This document shows, one piece after another, positions 43,309 through 53,866 of a stretch of DNA of 64,000 nucleotides. The number at the start of each line of letters is the position of its first letter. The stretch's first letter is position 1. This DNA comes from Orychophragmus violaceus (lineage: Eukaryota; Streptophyta; Magnoliopsida; Brassicales; Brassicaceae): contig CM058232.1 in NCBI GenBank assembly GCA_030180135.1, forward strand, positions 60,161,330-60,225,329, written 5' to 3'. The notes beneath the pieces were generated by a model that saw only the letters and a list, made by a program, of their open reading frames with translations, did no database searches and was not told where the DNA came from. The position numbers and the translations under genes are program-made.

Positions 43309-45130
43309 GTCCTCCCATTATCATGTTTATGCGTCTTCTCGGCGGAGGTGTTCCTTCTCTATCCTCCTCGTCGGGAGCCCGTTTATTGACGGTCGCTGTG
43401 TTTGCGTCTATTTGCTCGACTTCCTCGGCAAAGGCCACCTGCTTCTTTCTTTCCTCTTGGACGAGCTTGAAGCGTTCGGCCTCGTTTTTTGGCTGTGCTA
43501 CTTGATTGACGTGCTTCGAGGGTGGTTGGTTGCGGTTTAGGACCAACGTCTTGCCGTCCTTTTGATGTCAGCGTAAAGGAGGGCTTGAAGGTTTCTGAAG
43601 TCCTCGGTGTTGTGGCCCGCTCGCTGATGATATTCGCAAAATAACTTGCTTTTGTCGCCTCGGACGAATTTGTTCCATGGCTTGCTTTGACTCTGACCTT
43701 GGTAGCCTTGAGGTGGTCGGTCTTGCTGATAATTCTGGGGTCGGTCGGTACGATCTTGTTGGTGACCTTGGTAGGGGCGTTCCTCGTCCTGTTGATGGTC
43801 CTGTGACTGATCGCTGACATAATATGACGATTTTCCCTTCCTTGCGATTTATTCCTCTTTGGTCTTCTTATAGTCCTGGTCTTAGTGTTGCCGTGGTTCG
43901 TATTGATCGGCAATGTTCTCGGGTTTTTCTTTCGATGCTGAACTCTTCGGGCCGAACTTCTTTGGTTTCTTTTTCTTCTTCGAGATCGATGAAGATTAAC
44001 GCTCGGTGGAGGGCGTCCTCGAGCGAACTTGGCTTATTATTTTTTAACTCTTCTCGGAAGTTTGATTCGTACCACAGACCGTTCCGGAGAGCGGGTAATC
44101 ACTCGCTATCAGTGATCGTGAGTTTGGCGAGTACGTTCTTAAAGCGGGTTATATAAGATCGAAGACTCTCCTTCTGTCCCTGAGTAACGGCCCATAGGTC
44201 GGCGTTGGACACTTCCTCCTGTATGTACATTGAATAATGCTTTACGAAGGCATGCGTTAGGTCTTCGTATCCGTCTATTGAGTTTGATTCCAGGCGAGAG
44301 AACCAATCCAGTGCCGATCCTATCAGGTGCTCCACGAACAATTGGCAGTAACCTGCGTTTCGCTGCCCGAGGCTGAAGTGAGTTCGGCCCATTGCTATAC
44401 GGAAGGTCGTTAGGAATTGCCTCAGGTCGGTCTTTCCGTCGTACGTCATCATTTTGATCTTGACCCTAGAGGCTGGATGCTCGGCTTGAGTGTTCATGAG
44501 TCGTTGAGTAAAAGGAGTGTTCTGAGTTTCTTCTATTATGCGATCGATCTCTGGTGCCGAGCTGATTGCTTGATGGACTTTTGACGTCATATTCTTCAAC
44601 ATTATTTTCAGCTCCTCGATTTCATTATCTCTGAGGGCGTCATGCGTTGAGTTGTTTAAGGCTCCATCGTTGTTGGGCTCTTCGACGTCCTCGGTTTGCA
44701 GTGTGACCGTCCGACTCCTAGGATTCGGAGGGGTTTTGTTATCGAACAATGCTCGGTTGAGGCGAGTCCTGGGAGCAGAGTCCTGCTGGCTTGCCACCCG
44801 TAGATCGTTGATCTGGCCTTGGCATATTGCATACGCTGTTGCGAGCTGGTCGAATCAGGCGTTACTTCCTTGAGACAGCTCAGAGATTTGCGTCATTAGG
44901 GCCTTGAGCAAGACAGAGGTGCTCTGCTCGGTTTGTTGGTCATTTGTTTCTGGCCGAGGCTGCTCGGTGTTTGGAGATTGCTGCTCGGCGCCCGCTGGCT
45001 GGGTAATCAGGTCCGTGACTTGAGAGACGTGTTGAGGCTGAGGTTGGCCCCTTGCTTGAAAAGAGTTTGTTCCCGAGGCGGATTTTTCTGTCACAAGAAC
45101 GAAGTCTCTGTTCGGTTGTTGTCCTGTCAT
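43309..45130 (-). pseudogene. E2 gag remnant
   Basis: The start MTGQQPNRDFVLVTEK at 45130 matches E1 gag. Stops occur near 44855 (CGA to TGA before FDQLA) and near 44099, then a frameshift. The gag core (MMTYDGKTDLRQFLTTFRIA, HLIGSALDWFSRLESNSIDG) and the RRRINMIMGGLP tail are recognisable. The frame is then interrupted by Copia copy 2 and resumes at 35940. Confidence 0.9.
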
Positions 45131-45167
45131 TGTTGATCCAGTTAGTTAGTGAAGAAAAAACTTTAGT

Positions 45168-45185
45168 TCGCCACAGACGGTACCA
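45168..45185 (-). other. Primer-binding site of E2, mutated
   Basis: The minus strand reads TGGTACCGTCTGTGGCGA where E1 has TGGCGCCGTCTGTGGGGA. Three differences in the site confirm the element is old. Confidence 0.75.
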
Positions 45186-45187
45186 AT

Positions 45188-45809
45188 TGTGATAACCGAG
45201 CTTGTCACAAAGGTTTAGAAGCGCGTCTTGCTCGGGAGAGTTGACGTGCTCGGGTCCGAGGGTCAAAGTTTCTCTAAGGAGGAACCGACTAGGTTCAATG
45301 ATGAATCAGGAAAGAGAAAGTCTGTTCGGTGTTAAGTAATGAAGAGAGAGTTGCTCGGTAACGAGCGTATCGTTTCGAGTGAGAACCCGAGCTTATCGAA
45401 AGACGAGCTCGGTTTTACAATTCGGGAAATATTAACTATAGAGAGAGAAAGTAGTAAGAAGTGCACAAATCCCCAAAAAGTTCTATTAATGTACAGTGAC
45501 GACTCCTATTTATAGTAAAATACGGTCGTACTTTTTACAGGCCGTTGACCACTTGTCGAGCTCGTGCGGATGGGCCGTACTTGGTGACGAGATGGGCTGA
45601 GCCGTACATTTCTTTGGCTGTTAGGGGAGCCGAGCTTACTTACTGTTGTGGGCTGAGCCGAGCCGAGCCGATAGTAGTGGGCTCGGTTTGGACATGTGTG
45701 TTCGGGCCTTTAGCTTGTTGGGCCGAGTTTGTTTCTGTTAGGCCGATATTTGTACAGAGAATAAATATTAGGCCTTCTAAGTCTATGAGTGCTAAACCCA
45801 TATATAACA
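45188..45809 (-). repeat. 5' LTR of E2 (right end)
   Basis: 622 bp running TGTGATAACCGAG... to ...CATATATAACA on the plus strand, followed by TSD GTGAC. Confidence 0.93.
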
Positions 45810-45814
45810 GTGAC

Positions 45815-46006
45815 TTTTGGTGTTGCAAATAATATTAGATGTCCTCAACTCCCTTTTAAATAAATTATAGAAGACCACAAAAGTACATCGATAGAGATGG
45901 ACATTGTGAAGACAAAAAAAGGGAAACAGTACGTGAAGCAAATGCGCGAAAATGGCAGACAACTTTGGGAGGGTTCATCTTTACCGGGCTTCACCTTTAC
46001 TCACAT
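45815..46006. other. Host-like spacer right of E2
   Basis: No gene is recognised. A reading frame open for about 95 codons continues from here across the retroposon at 46024-46962 if that insertion is removed, but it resembles nothing I know. Confidence 0.5.
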
Positions 46007-46979
46007 TCACGGTTGCGTTTGTTTTTTTTTTTTTTTTTTTTTTTTAATAATATATATATTATAATTAATAATAAACCGATCTGAAAACCGGAGATCGAAC
46101 CGGGTACAATCGACCAAACCAGAGCAAAAAAACGAAAACCTAGATAACCGGATGGGAATCCCCAAACCGGCCAGAAACCTAAAAACGAAAGAAGCGCCGT
46201 CACACTTAGAGGACATGCACGGATTCCGACTTCGCCGCCGGCGGATGTGAACCAGTCCGATTCGCGGAGCCAAGCCCGCCGTTCACGCACGGACAGGAGA
46301 TCCGACCCCCACCGGCGATTCCGACTAACCGACCCCGACTCCTCGCGCCGACTCCCGACGACTAGCCTTCCTCCGGAACCCTCCGGACTCACCCGGTGGA
46401 GCCGCTCCCAGCAAGCTCCGATGGCGACTCCTCCTCCGCCTGTCTGGACACGGCTCGTAGATCTGTCCCTCCGATTGTCTCCAGCCCGCCGCCTTCACGC
46501 TTCAGAAGATTCTCCGGGGATCCGTGCATGCAACGAGGCACTTCCCAGCCCAGATCCGCCGCAGTCGCCTCGACGTGGCCACCGCCTCCGCGACTCTTCC
46601 TCAGCACGCACCGCTTCCCACCATCCCTTCACCGACAGTCAAGACACCAGATCTCCCTTCGCCTTTCCTCCCTGCACAAACCTCGACCACCGCAGTCCTC
46701 AAGCGGCGTTAAGGCCGTGACTTCTTAGGAATCTACGACTCCACGAACTCCGGCGCCGGACTGCCGCTGTGAAAAGAAACCACACCTCGCGGTGCCAAAA
46801 AGACGACAGGCGAGACGACTCTCAGTCTGGTCGAATCCCCGTTTCGTATTAAGCTCGAAGAAGGCTACCGCGGCTTATATGCCGGCGGCGCCGGAAAAGG
46901 AAAAGCTTTTTTTTTTTGGTTTCCTAGAGAGAAAAAGGAGAGTGAAGAGAGAGAAACGATAGTCACGGTTGCGTTTGTT
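46007..46979 (-). mobile_element. LINE-like retroposon with 17-bp TSD
   Basis: TCACGGTTGCGTTTGTT flanks the insertion at 46007-46023 and 46963-46979. The 939-bp insert begins on the plus strand with a long T run, so its poly(A) tail is on the minus strand. The body is GC-rich (46200-46900) and CT-rich near its 5' end, like a plant LINE 5' region. No RT or endonuclease is present and no product is recognised. Confidence 0.82.
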
Positions 46980-47149
46980 ACCCTATGGCTTTGCTGTCAT
47001 AATTACAGCCTTACCCCAAACGTTATCAAGCTTAATAAAAACCTCGTTAAGAAAAGGGGAAAGAGGAGTGGCAAGAAGTAGATATATGGTGATGTATGCA
47101 ACCCAAGCAATTTTTTTTTTGTCACTGATGGAACTAGTAATCATTTAGC

Positions 47150-47169
47150 CTCCGCGCGTGCGCGGAGGT
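47150..47169 (-). terminator. Terminal hairpin of Helitron 1
   Basis: CCTCCGCGCGTGCGCGGAGG is a 9-bp perfect stem with a two-base loop, 11 bases before the CTAG end. In Helitrons this hairpin is thought to signal the end of transposition. Confidence 0.85.
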
Positions 47170-48244
47170 TCGTTTGTATGAATGATTGTTACGTGCTATT
47201 TTCGTTATTCGATCTTAAATATAATCAAGTACATACGTTTTGTAGTGATGGCTGGGTCATACATGTTTCAAAACATCACCTATATGGTATTTTCAAAAAT
47301 GGTCATAAGCCCTTTCTTGTTTTTTTGTTCTTTGTTTCTAAATTCTTTCGGTGAAGTGACACATCAAAATAGATATAGAATTGACCATGGCTGAAAATAG
47401 ACTACGAAAGTGCAAAGACACTTTTCAACGTTTGTCTTTGGTTTTTATTAATCGTAATATCGTAGGAGATGCAAACTGGGAATTGACGCTTTCCTAATGT
47501 GAAGGGATGTTCAGTATCCTTAAGAAATTATAATCCTAGGAATCAATATGTTCTTCCTGTCTTGAATACCAGAATTCAATTGCTTTTAAAACAATTTTGA
47601 ATGTTCGTTTTCGAGAAGCTAACCTTCGAAGTAATGAGTTGATGCAATGCATAAGCAATAATTCATGATTCTTCTTGCTTTGTCAGCCATGATATATGCA
47701 TATCCTTAGAATGGGCTGCTTTGACTACGATTAAAATTTTAAAACACACTACAGACATACAACACATAATATAACACAATAAGTAACATATATAAGTAAT
47801 AATATTACATAGACATGGCTATTTAAGTATGTAGAGGGCCTCCGATTATTCAAGATTTATATATTAACCATGTTTCTCATTACGTATAACATAATGCACA
47901 ATTTCGAAAGGTTAGAATGTTATTTATCCTGTTTTATTTTCTTTCGGGGGAGCTTTGTTTTAGTGTCAGTAATTTAGCTTTCTCTAATCAAAATGACGGT
48001 TGAAAGAATAAGTTGAAAATTCCAAATTTTCCTCATGATAAAGACAACAATACATCTGTTTAGAGTTCTGTATCCACACAAACTTAGGCTGTCGTGAAAA
48101 TCTACAAACAAATCTTAAAAAAAGTTGAAGATTAAGACTTGCTGCAAACTTAGTCTGGCCGTAAAAACCATTTCGTGGATGACCACTTGTTTCCTTTCAT
48201 TAATATCAATATTCTCAGTGAAAGCAAAGTAGAGTTTTGTTTTT

Positions 48245-48596
48245 GTTTGTTGAATCTCTTCACCGTTCAAACTCGAAGGGTCTAGAAAGGCATCAGGCCT
48301 CATGTTCCAGAAAAGTAAAGCAGCATCTTTGGTAGAACGTAGAGTCCTTTCCCACATTTTGAGAGCTCGTTCCACCATGGGACTGCAATAATGTTTCCTT
48401 TCACTGACGGGAACACGGCCTCACCACCAGCATTAACAATCATAGTTTAAAATATTGTGTCTAAAAAAGAAAGAATATTAAAAACACATACCGGAAGAAA
48501 ATTTCTCGGAGAAGAAGGGATTATGAGAAAAAACAAAGCCAGGCTCAAACTTCTGCCCTACTTGGTAGTGAAGAACTTGAAGACCTTCTCCGTTTT
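48245..48596 (-). pseudogene. Captured prolyl 4-hydroxylase exons
   Basis: Two exon-like pieces are seen on the minus strand. From about 48596 to 48492: ENGEGLQVLHYQVGQKFEPG, preceded by AG and followed by GT. From about 48435 down: GGEAVFPSVKGNIIAVPWWN, then ELSKCGK, a frameshift, and DAALLFWNMRPDAFLDPSSL. These match the plant prolyl 4-hydroxylase catalytic region, whose normal continuation contains the iron/2-oxoglutarate binding His and Lys. The normal enzyme hydroxylates proline in cell-wall proteins in the ER/Golgi. The middle and the end of the domain are missing, so this copy cannot be active. Confidence 0.85.
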
Positions 48597-48707
48597 CTAC
48601 AATCCCAAAAAAACACGATCCACAAAATCACGATCTGAAGGGTAACTGCAACCGGTGATCTTTAAGATGTTTCAGTTTAGATGTGGGAGGTAAGAGAAAT
48701 CAATTAC

Positions 48708-48896
48708 CTTTTCATCGAGGAGGAGAATAACAATTTCCATGAACTCTTCTTCCTTCTTGATATTCCGGGAATCCCAGTAACGGAGGACAAAGACAACTAC
48801 CTCCTGGGACGAACGTGGGAGATGTAAATAGTTGAACATGACGTATTTAGCCGAAGCTGGTATTGCGACCAAATCGATTTGAGACATGAAAGCCAT
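48708..48896 (-). pseudogene. Captured OB-fold (RPA1-like) first exon
   Basis: ATG at 48896 opens 63 codons ending exactly at a GT donor (48707). The segment VVFVLRYWDSRNIKKEEEFM followed by EIVILLLDEK resembles the OB-fold start of Brassicaceae replication protein A 70-kDa-like proteins (pattern VRVLRFWEARN...LLLDSK). It lies directly upstream of the prolyl 4-hydroxylase pieces on the same strand, so splicing could join them. The RPA assignment is moderate; it is a pattern match from memory. Confidence 0.55.
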
Positions 48897-50585
48897 CGAA
48901 AATCAAAACGGATTTAGAGGATGGTTAACACAGATCTGGAAATTGGAGAAGATGGCGTGAAGTTGGTTGCAGTAAAGAGGGAATAATTTATAGAATGATA
49001 GAGATAGACTTACATGAAACGGCAGGAGGTGGAAGGTCTCCCTTAATCGAATGGTGTTGCAGAGATCCATTTCGCATCTAGAACAATTGATTGGGTTTTA
49101 ATAATCTTGAGTAATCTATGAAGGGATGTAACGTCTCGGGCTGCGGAAGGTGGAAGTCTCTGTCGAGTTGGATGCTGCAGGAAGAGAAGAAGAGGAGGAA
49201 GGTCACGACTAACTAAAAGAGGGGAGAGGGTGTTGGGCTGGTTCATGATATGGAGATTAACTTGTTTAAAGGCCGGTAACATCAGAATTTTAGATTTTGG
49301 GCTTCGAAGCCCATGTGCATAATCATTGAGAGGGACACGTGGACATGCTCTAAGGAGAGAATGTTTTTTCATTATATAATAGATTATATTTATCGAAAGT
49401 GGAATACAAAGGTTTAATACAAAGCCTAAACAAAGGCAATTGAAACCCAAACAACGGGCAACTAAATCTCAAACAAACGGGCAACTAGGCCGGCGGATTA
49501 AAGAGATATCCCCGGAAGCTAAAACTTACAACTAAAAGTGACAAAGATCATAGAAAATCAAACCCTAGCACTAACAACCACGCTTGCAAACCATGAATCC
49601 TGCAAAGAAATATGAACGAGATCTATCGAAGTTGCCCGCGGCCCACCAAACGATAACATCTGCAACCTGGAGATACAAAGAGAGACACACTCTCAAAACC
49701 AAACCCAAAGAACCTAGACTTCATAACCCGACAAGACAGAACCGCCAATAGTTCCACTAAAAATCTTCCGGATATGGCTGAGACACAAACCCATGCGCTC
49801 GATAACCACCTAGATAGAAGCTCTAAACAACAACCACATCTCCAGCGAAACCCAACCAACTGAAACCCGAAATCAACGAAACCGAATGATTCAGCAAGAA
49901 AAACGCTCACCACTACCCTCACAACTACACACAACCTGCAAACACATCAAATAGTACCAAAAGTTGACCAAAGGATCTGTCTTTTTTAGCAGAAGATCCT
50001 TAATATTAATCTAAGCCGATAACCTACCCTCTAAAAACGATAAAAGCCGGATCAAAATCCATCCCCAAAGCGACAAATCAAACTCAGACCACACACCAGT
50101 ACCGTGAAACGACAACAACAGCCTCAGAACCGGACCAAATGGCACCGTTAGATCCACGACTCAACCGAGAAAGACCCGGCTACGCTCGACCAGAAAACAC
50201 CGAGAAAAGAATGGAGCTCCGGAGCTTCGACACCAACCGCACCAAAGAGACCGAGATAAAACGCGGCGGAGGATAAAGGAAGCAACAGAGATAGGCCTTC
50301 GAGACATGGGAGTGCACAGACGGTACAAAGAGGACGACGGCGAGGAGGAGAAGAGCGGCGGCGAGCGTCGACAGTCGAAGAGGGAGATGGAAAACCGTCG
50401 CAATCACTGAGGGGGAGGAGGTAGACCGAACAGGGAGCAACAACGACAATCTTCCTCTCCCCGGCAACGGCAATAACCGCCGGCCGGGGAGCAAAACGAG
50501 ATCTAGATGAAAAGTTGGGTTGGCGGCCGCGAGAAGAAGACGAGAGGAAAGTAGGAAAAAAAAAAATTAGGGCAACCCAAGCAAT

Positions 50586-51320
50586 ATAAACGATCAATCT
50601 ACAAAGGCATTAAAAATACAACTAAAAGAGGCTTAGCAGGCATTATTCAGAGTACCCAAATATATAAGACCTCTATGAATGCTTATATAACATCTAGCCA
50701 ATAAAATAAGGACATAACACCCCAAAAAAAACTGTAAAGTAGATTATTTTCTAATAAATAACTAACACTAAGATTCCAAGAACAAACTTGGCCAAATATC
50801 CGAGTACAGTAAAAGCACATGCAATTTCTGCCTGAAAAGAAAAAGGCCATATAATAGTTAATAACTCAAAGATTATAGATATAGTTTCAAGATACACCCG
50901 TCTTACCTTCTCTCCATGAGGATACGCTTCTTCTTAGAGGTTCACATCTTCATCCAAATGGAGAAACTCTTGCAGGTTAACCACATTCATTTATAGGATT
51001 AAGGGGACATTAAGAACTCTAAATCCAATCTAAAGCACAGAAAATCTGCCAATAAATCTAGTGACTCTATATCGTAACCAATTCTACTATCTCAGCAGCA
51101 TTTGACTGTAGCCATCCCAATAAATGTACATACGATCAGAGTTTCTCTACACTACATGTCCATTTTCTTCTTGGTGAGAGGAACGGCCTCTGTAGTAATG
51201 GTTTCTTCAGTCGCCATCTGCAAATTAAGATCATTGGAGATGAATACAAATTAAACAAAAGAAATTCCAAGAAAAAAATCGGACATGGCTTATAAAAAGA
51301 ATAAAGAAATGAATTAAATA
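50586..51320. other. Host-like spacer with a possible small exon
   Basis: On the minus strand near 51222-51150 a short frame MATEETITTEAVPLTKKKMD follows a TTTGCAG acceptor-like site, and AEIACAFTVLGYLAKFVLGI follows a TTTTCAG near 50830. They may be exons of an unidentified gene or captured pieces. I do not recognise the product. Confidence 0.35.
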
Positions 51321-51942
51321 TCTAATATATATAATTGAGAAGTGATGAGAGAAAAAGCTGATGTGTCAAGCTGACCTTAAATTTAGCTTTTTAATTTTGG
51401 TGACTAATAAGAAAAAAATTCTTTCACAAACATTTTTTCCTTTCCCGTAAACAGTTGACGATTCTCTCACACAATGTCTCTGCATCTCTCACAGATCCAA
51501 GGTAAGAATTCAATCTTGAGTCTCCGATTTCCAATCCTCATCATCTCGATTTCTTTTTGGTTTTAGGAAAATACAAAAAAGGAATACCTCGAAGAAGAAC
51601 GGTTTTTTCTTTGGTTTCTCACCATTTTCGATCTCCCTCCGATCCAAACAGCTCTCTCCTATCCCATGAAAATTTGAAGCTTTCTTCACCTATTTTCAAT
51701 TCCAATTATCATGATTAATAATTTGTTCACAGATTTAAATTGTTGTGTTTTTTTCTCTCTTGATTTTGTATGTATTAGGGTTTCTAAAAAAGTCACATAA
51801 AGAGCCCTAACCCCTCTATCGTGTTGTATATCGTGTGTCCTGAGAAATAAGTTGTGTTTTATGTGTCCACATATTTGCTTTTCGATACATCATTCGCATG
51901 TCTTGGAAAATTTTCTGAATGAGGCAGTATTGGTGTTTTCAG

Positions 51943-52489
51943 TCTAAGGGATAAAGCTCGAGTGAAGCAACTGTTGCGGTATGTTGTTGAAGAACCTCAG
52001 GAAGATGCTGATAGCAAACGTGCTTTCAAGTAATATGTGCTTCCATGACCTTTTCTTTTGTCTTTTCAGTGCCCATGCTTTTATTTGTTAAATATCATGG
52101 ATTCTCCTTCTTCTTCTCTTATGTCTCCATTTATCTCTTGCGAGATATTCACATGTGAAATTGATGTTATTCTTAAGACATTGGTGGAGGACGAGAAGGT
52201 ATATTTTCATTCATCGTATTGCCTTTTCCTAAAGTTGTTCCATTTTATTTGGATTTGATAATATTTTAATCTTGCAGGTTATGGATTTGCTATTCTCCTT
52301 TTTGGAACCGAACCATCCTCATTGTGCGTTGATGGCAGGCTAAGGTCTTTTTTATTATCAATAAGAAGTATGTGTAAATATCAACTGAATTTAAGGTCTG
52401 CCAGAGGTGTTCTTACGTGTCTCTGTTTGCTTTAGGTTGTAATATTTCTTATGATCAGAAAGGCTGCAGCACTTATGAACTACATAAAA
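51943..52489 (+). pseudogene. Captured SIT4-phosphatase-associated (SAPS) gene fragment, four exons
   Basis: Exon pieces with introns between them: 51943-52030 (LRDKARVKQLLRYVVEEPQE, then DADSKRAFK); 52124-52198 (SPFISCEIFTCEIDVILKTL, then VEDEK, donor GT); 52278-52342 (VMDLLFSFLEPNHPHCALMA, after TTGCAG); 52436-52489 (VVIFLMIRKAAALMNYIK, after TTTAG). They correspond in order to the N-terminal SAPS domain of plant SIT4 phosphatase-associated proteins, which are PP6-type phosphatase regulators. Some splice sites are damaged (first donor, second acceptor) and a stop follows ALMAG. The rest of the gene is absent. Confidence 0.88.
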
Positions 52490-52674
52490 GTAAGTAATGC
52501 CTCTTTATCTTAGAATGGATGATAGTTTGTTTTGTTATCTCTTTTCTTGCATCAATGTTCCAGATTATCTTATGTCTATAATTTCCTCTATAACTTCTCC
52601 ACTCTATTTCCAGTCGATTTCACCCCTTTCCTAAGTTTATTGTTTATTTTAGCTTTTGTTTATCACTGATGCAG

Positions 52675-53391
52675 ATCTGAGTTTTGGGTGTAATCAGTCA
52701 GAATCTGGGTGGTGCAAAAGGTTATCCTTGTGGTGTCGACAAGAGAGGAAGCTTGTCAAAGTAAATTCATCGATATCTCTATGAAGATGTTATTTCCTGT
52801 CAATTTGATTTTGCTTATGGGTTTTGGATGATATGAATCGGTAGGCAAGAAGAAGGGTGTCAAAAGAAGAAGCTTGATCCTCTGCGACCTCATTTACAAG
52901 GTATAAAGAGTGAATCTTTCAACTTTTATTTGTCTTGTGATTTGATTTAATTTAAAAAAAAAACTCAGATTCTTTTGATCCTACAGATCTCGAGTTGAAG
53001 AGCCGTTGTGTCAAGAAGAGACGAAGAAACTGAAGCCATCAGTTCCAGGTGCAAACAATTTTGGTGACTGTATATTTGTCGATGACATTGAGGATGAATA
53101 AGAAGCTACAATGGACCATCCAATGCCAATGTCTCTGGAGAAGCCATACACAAGCACCACTGAAGTTAAACCAATGGTAAACATAATCAATCCAACTTGA
53201 TAAAGATGTTAGCTTTGAATTTAAATATAATGATAAAGTTACATAATGCTGCATTTGTGGAGGAAGTTGAGGTGGCGGATGTAATAGTAGAAGAACCAAT
53301 CTAGGATATTGATGTCTCAGATGTGAAGAACTCACTTGCAGCTGTTGAGTATGTCCAATATCTATACGCATTCTACCAAAAATGGAGGTAA
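52675..53391 (+). pseudogene. Captured cyclin B2-type gene fragment, four exons
   Basis: Exon pieces: 52675-52760 (VLGVISQNLGGAKGYPCGVD); 52845-52900 (RQEEGCQKKKLDPLRPHLQG); 52987-53176 (EETKKLKPSVPGANNFGDCI, then MDHPMPMSLEKPYTSTTEVK); and about 53262-53391 (DIDVSDVKNSLAAVEYVQYL, then YAFYQK). The order and motifs match the N-terminal region of plant B2-type mitotic cyclins up to the start of the cyclin box. GT/AG introns remain between pieces. Stops (TGA at the start of the first piece, TAA after IEDE, TAG before DIDVSD) make it non-functional. The cyclin box itself is missing, so it could not bind a CDK. Confidence 0.87.
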
Positions 53392-53778
53392 ACTAGTTTT
53401 ACTTTATTTGTCTTCAACAAAACTGTTTCTGGTATCACTCCTGCCTCTGATGCTAGCAGGTAATTGCTCTTAGATCCGGTTTGATTGGGTTCGAGCGATT
53501 TTGAGCTTTGCCTGGTTCGGGTCCCTCTATGTAATTTCAGAAATAAATGTGATTCGTAGTCAAGAATAAAATACATTGCTTTCCAATTTTGCTCTTTAAA
53601 ACCTTGGTTACTTATTTTCAAGGGATAATAAAAATATTGAAAATAAAGCATATCATCAAATATCGTTTGCACACTTTCTACATAACACTAATAATTCAAC
53701 TCGATCGAACAAGATCCAAACAACCAAAACGTAGATATCTATTTCAAACCATTTTAGAATTCTATCTCAGACGAGCAT

Positions 53779-53866
53779 AAATCATTTAAAAATCAGATGA
53801 TAAGCACAATTCATCGAATAAAATCATTTAAAAATCAGTTGATAAGCACAATTAATCGAATAAAAC
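53779..53866. repeat. 42-bp tandem duplication
   Basis: ATCATTTAAAAATCAG followed by TGATAAGCACAATT is present twice with starts at 53781 and 53823 and a few base differences. It lies in the AT-rich part of Helitron 2. Confidence 0.8.

Larger units (their letters stand above)
27177..45809 (-). mobile_element. Tat-lineage retrotransposon E2, same family as E1, split by a Copia element
   Basis: LTRs at 27177-27793 and 45188-45809 are flanked by the perfect TSD GTGAC (27172-27176 and 45810-45814). Gag-pol runs on the minus strand from 45130 to 32011 and the extra gene runs on the plus strand at 28189-31230. Removing the nested Copia insertion leaves about 11.27 kb, matching E1 (11.26 kb). Gag, pol and the extra gene all carry stops and frameshifts, and the LTR pair differs at many positions including length (617 against 622 bp), so E2 is older than E1. 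Confidence 0.95.
47135..49383 (-). mobile_element. Helitron 1, carrying RPA-like and prolyl 4-hydroxylase gene pieces
   Basis: On the minus strand the 5' end is A|TCTATTATATAATG (49383) and the 3' end is CTAG|T (47135). The 3' end is preceded at 11 bases by a perfect hairpin CCTCCGCGC-AC-GCGCGGAGG (47169-47150). It inserted between A and T without duplication, as Helitrons do. Length is 2249 bp. No Rep/helicase gene is present, so it is non-autonomous. It sits inside a LINE-like retroposon. Sequence not assigned to captured exons (47170-48240, 48900-49380) shows no gene. Confidence 0.9.
47098..50585 (-). mobile_element. LINE-like retroposon split by a Helitron, 14-bp TSD
   Basis: GCAACCCAAGCAAT occurs at 47098-47111 and 50572-50585. 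The insert starts on the plus strand with a T run followed by GTCACTGATGGAA, that is ...TTCCATCAGTGAC then poly(A) on the minus strand. It continues after the nested Helitron (47135-49383) at 49384. Without the Helitron it is about 1.2 kb. The 5' part (50148-50571, minus) is CT-rich and GC-rich with no recognised protein, and no RT is present. Confidence 0.82.

Noticed and set aside
46247..46728. Pro/Ser/Arg-rich frames in the GC-rich retroposon body
   Set aside because: Overlapping frames on both strands with composition-driven content and no recognised domain.
45836..47120. Reading frame of about 95 codons continuing across the retroposon at 46024-46962 after its removal
   Set aside because: The length is not improbable by chance, no start or splice context is convincing, and the product is not recognisable.
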